Made by a program: the position numbers and the translations under genes
In this document: piece after piece, positions 5,239-5,659 of the stretch
Numbering within the stretch: the first letter of the stretch is position 1
Layout of the letters: every line of letters begins with the position of its first letter
The notes under the pieces: model-generated
Told to the model about the DNA's origin: nothing
Databases searched by the model: none
Seen by the model: the letters and a program-made list of their open reading frames with translations, nothing else
Source of the DNA: Palsa-504 sp050013055
Lineage (GTDB): Bacteria > Actinomycetota > Actinomycetes > Streptosporangiales > Streptosporangiaceae
Assembly: GCA_050013055.1 (NCBI GenBank)
Contig: JBEKGC010000441.1
Coordinates: 1 to 5,659 of the forward strand
DNA length: 5,659 nucleotides
Direction of reading: 5' to 3'

Positions 5239-5248
5239 TCGGTACCGA
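5239..5248. promoter_or_regulatory. Perfect 10-bp palindrome TCGGTACCGA, candidate operator
   Basis: The palindrome lies in the 127-bp divergent region between the regulator and the short lipoprotein and directly abuts the candidate TAAGTT box of the regulator, on its upstream side. XRE-family regulators commonly bind palindromes near their own promoters, so autoregulation is plausible. The rest of this intergenic region (5249-5329) shows nothing else I can support. Confidence 0.3.
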
Positions 5249-5329
5249 CTGACATTACGGAGGCTCCGCTCGAATGCGTCCGCCATCCAGTTGGGCATAG
5301 CCATCACGGTACGGAAGGGACACGGACGC

Positions 5330-5335
5330 TAGGTT
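5330..5335 (+). promoter_or_regulatory. Candidate -10 box (TAGGTT) of the short lipoprotein gene
   Basis: TAGGTT is followed by seven bases (CGGCGGT) and the ATG at 5343, the leaderless spacing seen at three other genes in this window. No Shine-Dalgarno sequence precedes the ATG. This promoter evidence is a main reason to accept the short gene as real. Confidence 0.5.
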
Positions 5336-5342
5336 CGGCGGT

Positions 5343-5570
5343 ATGACGAGAAGCTCGGCGACCGTGACCATCGGCTGCCTGCTAGCCCTGGCCGTCGCCG
5401 GGTGCACCAATGGGGCCGGGAATCACCGTAACGCTCTGACTCCCACGTCGAGCCCGACTCGTGCCTCCGCTCTACCCGCCAAGCGGGCGGGCCCCTGGAC
5501 CGTGGTGGCGTCGAAACGGTCAGAGGCCACCGCCGTGGTGCACGTTGTCATCACGTTCGCCAAACCCTAG
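5343..5570 (+). CDS. Short putative lipoprotein, 75 aa, possibly truncated
   Basis: I do not recognise the family. The N-terminus is a clear lipoprotein signal: MTRSSATVT, a hydrophobic stretch GCLLALAVAG (11-20), lipobox AVAGC and Cys21 as the lipidation site. The mature part is only 55 residues. It has a Ser/Thr/Pro-rich linker (NALTPTSSPTRASALPAKR, 30-48), then PWTVVASKRSEATAVVHVVI (51-70), which looks like one or two beta strands, and ends FAKP. A protein that stops just as a folded domain seems to begin suggests truncation by a nonsense mutation or frameshift. A second reading frame is open from 5432 to the window end without a start codon. It could equally be a true small lipoprotein. 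It is divergent from the XRE-type regulator and may be its target. Confidence 0.6.
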   Translation: MTRSSATVTIGCLLALAVAGCTNGAGNHRNALTPTSSPTRASALPAKRAGPWTVVASKRSEATAVVHVVITFAKP

Positions 5571-5659
5571 GAGCAGCGGTCGCTCAGCCGCCGTCCGGGG
5601 ATCGGCCTCAGCCCGGCACACCGGACCCGCCCGCCGCACGGGCCTGCGCTGACGCGTTC

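Noticed and set aside
3890..5332. 480-codon open frame on the plus strand
   Set aside because: It reads the PCu(A)C gene in the wrong frame and then runs antisense to the regulator gene. Its composition is Arg/Pro/Gln-rich without any motif.
5593..5626. GTCCGG and CCGGAC arms after the short lipoprotein gene as a terminator
   Set aside because: The arms are only six bases with a 22-base loop and no U-tract, which is expected by chance in such GC-rich sequence.

Overview
The window is high-GC DNA with strong G/C bias at third codon positions. Gene families and promoter layout (lipobox lipoproteins, an RRRTPGLRREEVALLAG-type XRE/MmyB-like regulator, TAnnnT boxes placed 6-7 nt before start codons) point to the chromosome of an actinomycete. 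No finer assignment is possible from the sequence alone. I see no RNA gene, CRISPR array, insertion sequence or phage gene.

Left part (1-2180, minus strand). Positions 1-80 hold the first 26 codons of a gene that runs off the window. Its N-terminus reads like the first beta-propeller strands of a tricorn-protease homologue. Upstream of it on the same strand is a complete 624-residue gamma-glutamyltransferase-family Ntn hydrolase (204-2078). Its last seven codons are duplicated just after its stop codon. A 102-bp divergent intergenic region (2079-2180) with palindromes separates it from the next gene.

Middle part (2181-4298, plus strand). A 541-residue DUF885-family metallopeptidase-like protein carries HEVAPGH and EGWAHYAEE motifs. 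A six-unit, 15-bp tandem repeat inserts a 30-residue Gly/Pro tract into its N-terminal half. Fifteen bases later starts a 158-residue PCu(A)C-domain lipoprotein, in which two of the four expected copper ligands are replaced.

Right part (4283-5659). An XRE/MmyB-like regulator on the minus strand overlaps the end of the PCu(A)C gene by 16 bp. It has an Arg-rich repeated N-terminal extension and a cluster of cysteines in its ligand-binding domain. Divergent from it is a very short lipoprotein (75 residues). The last 89 bases hold nothing I can support.

How they may work together: three structurally unrelated peptide- or amide-bond hydrolases (tricorn-like, GGT-like, DUF885) lie around one divergent region, and none has a visible signal peptide. 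This fits a cytoplasmic peptide or gamma-glutamyl/amide catabolism locus. The PCu(A)C lipoprotein, the regulator and the short lipoprotein may be a separate envelope-related unit. The clearest shared regulatory theme is that four genes in the window have a -10-like box at the position expected for leaderless transcripts.
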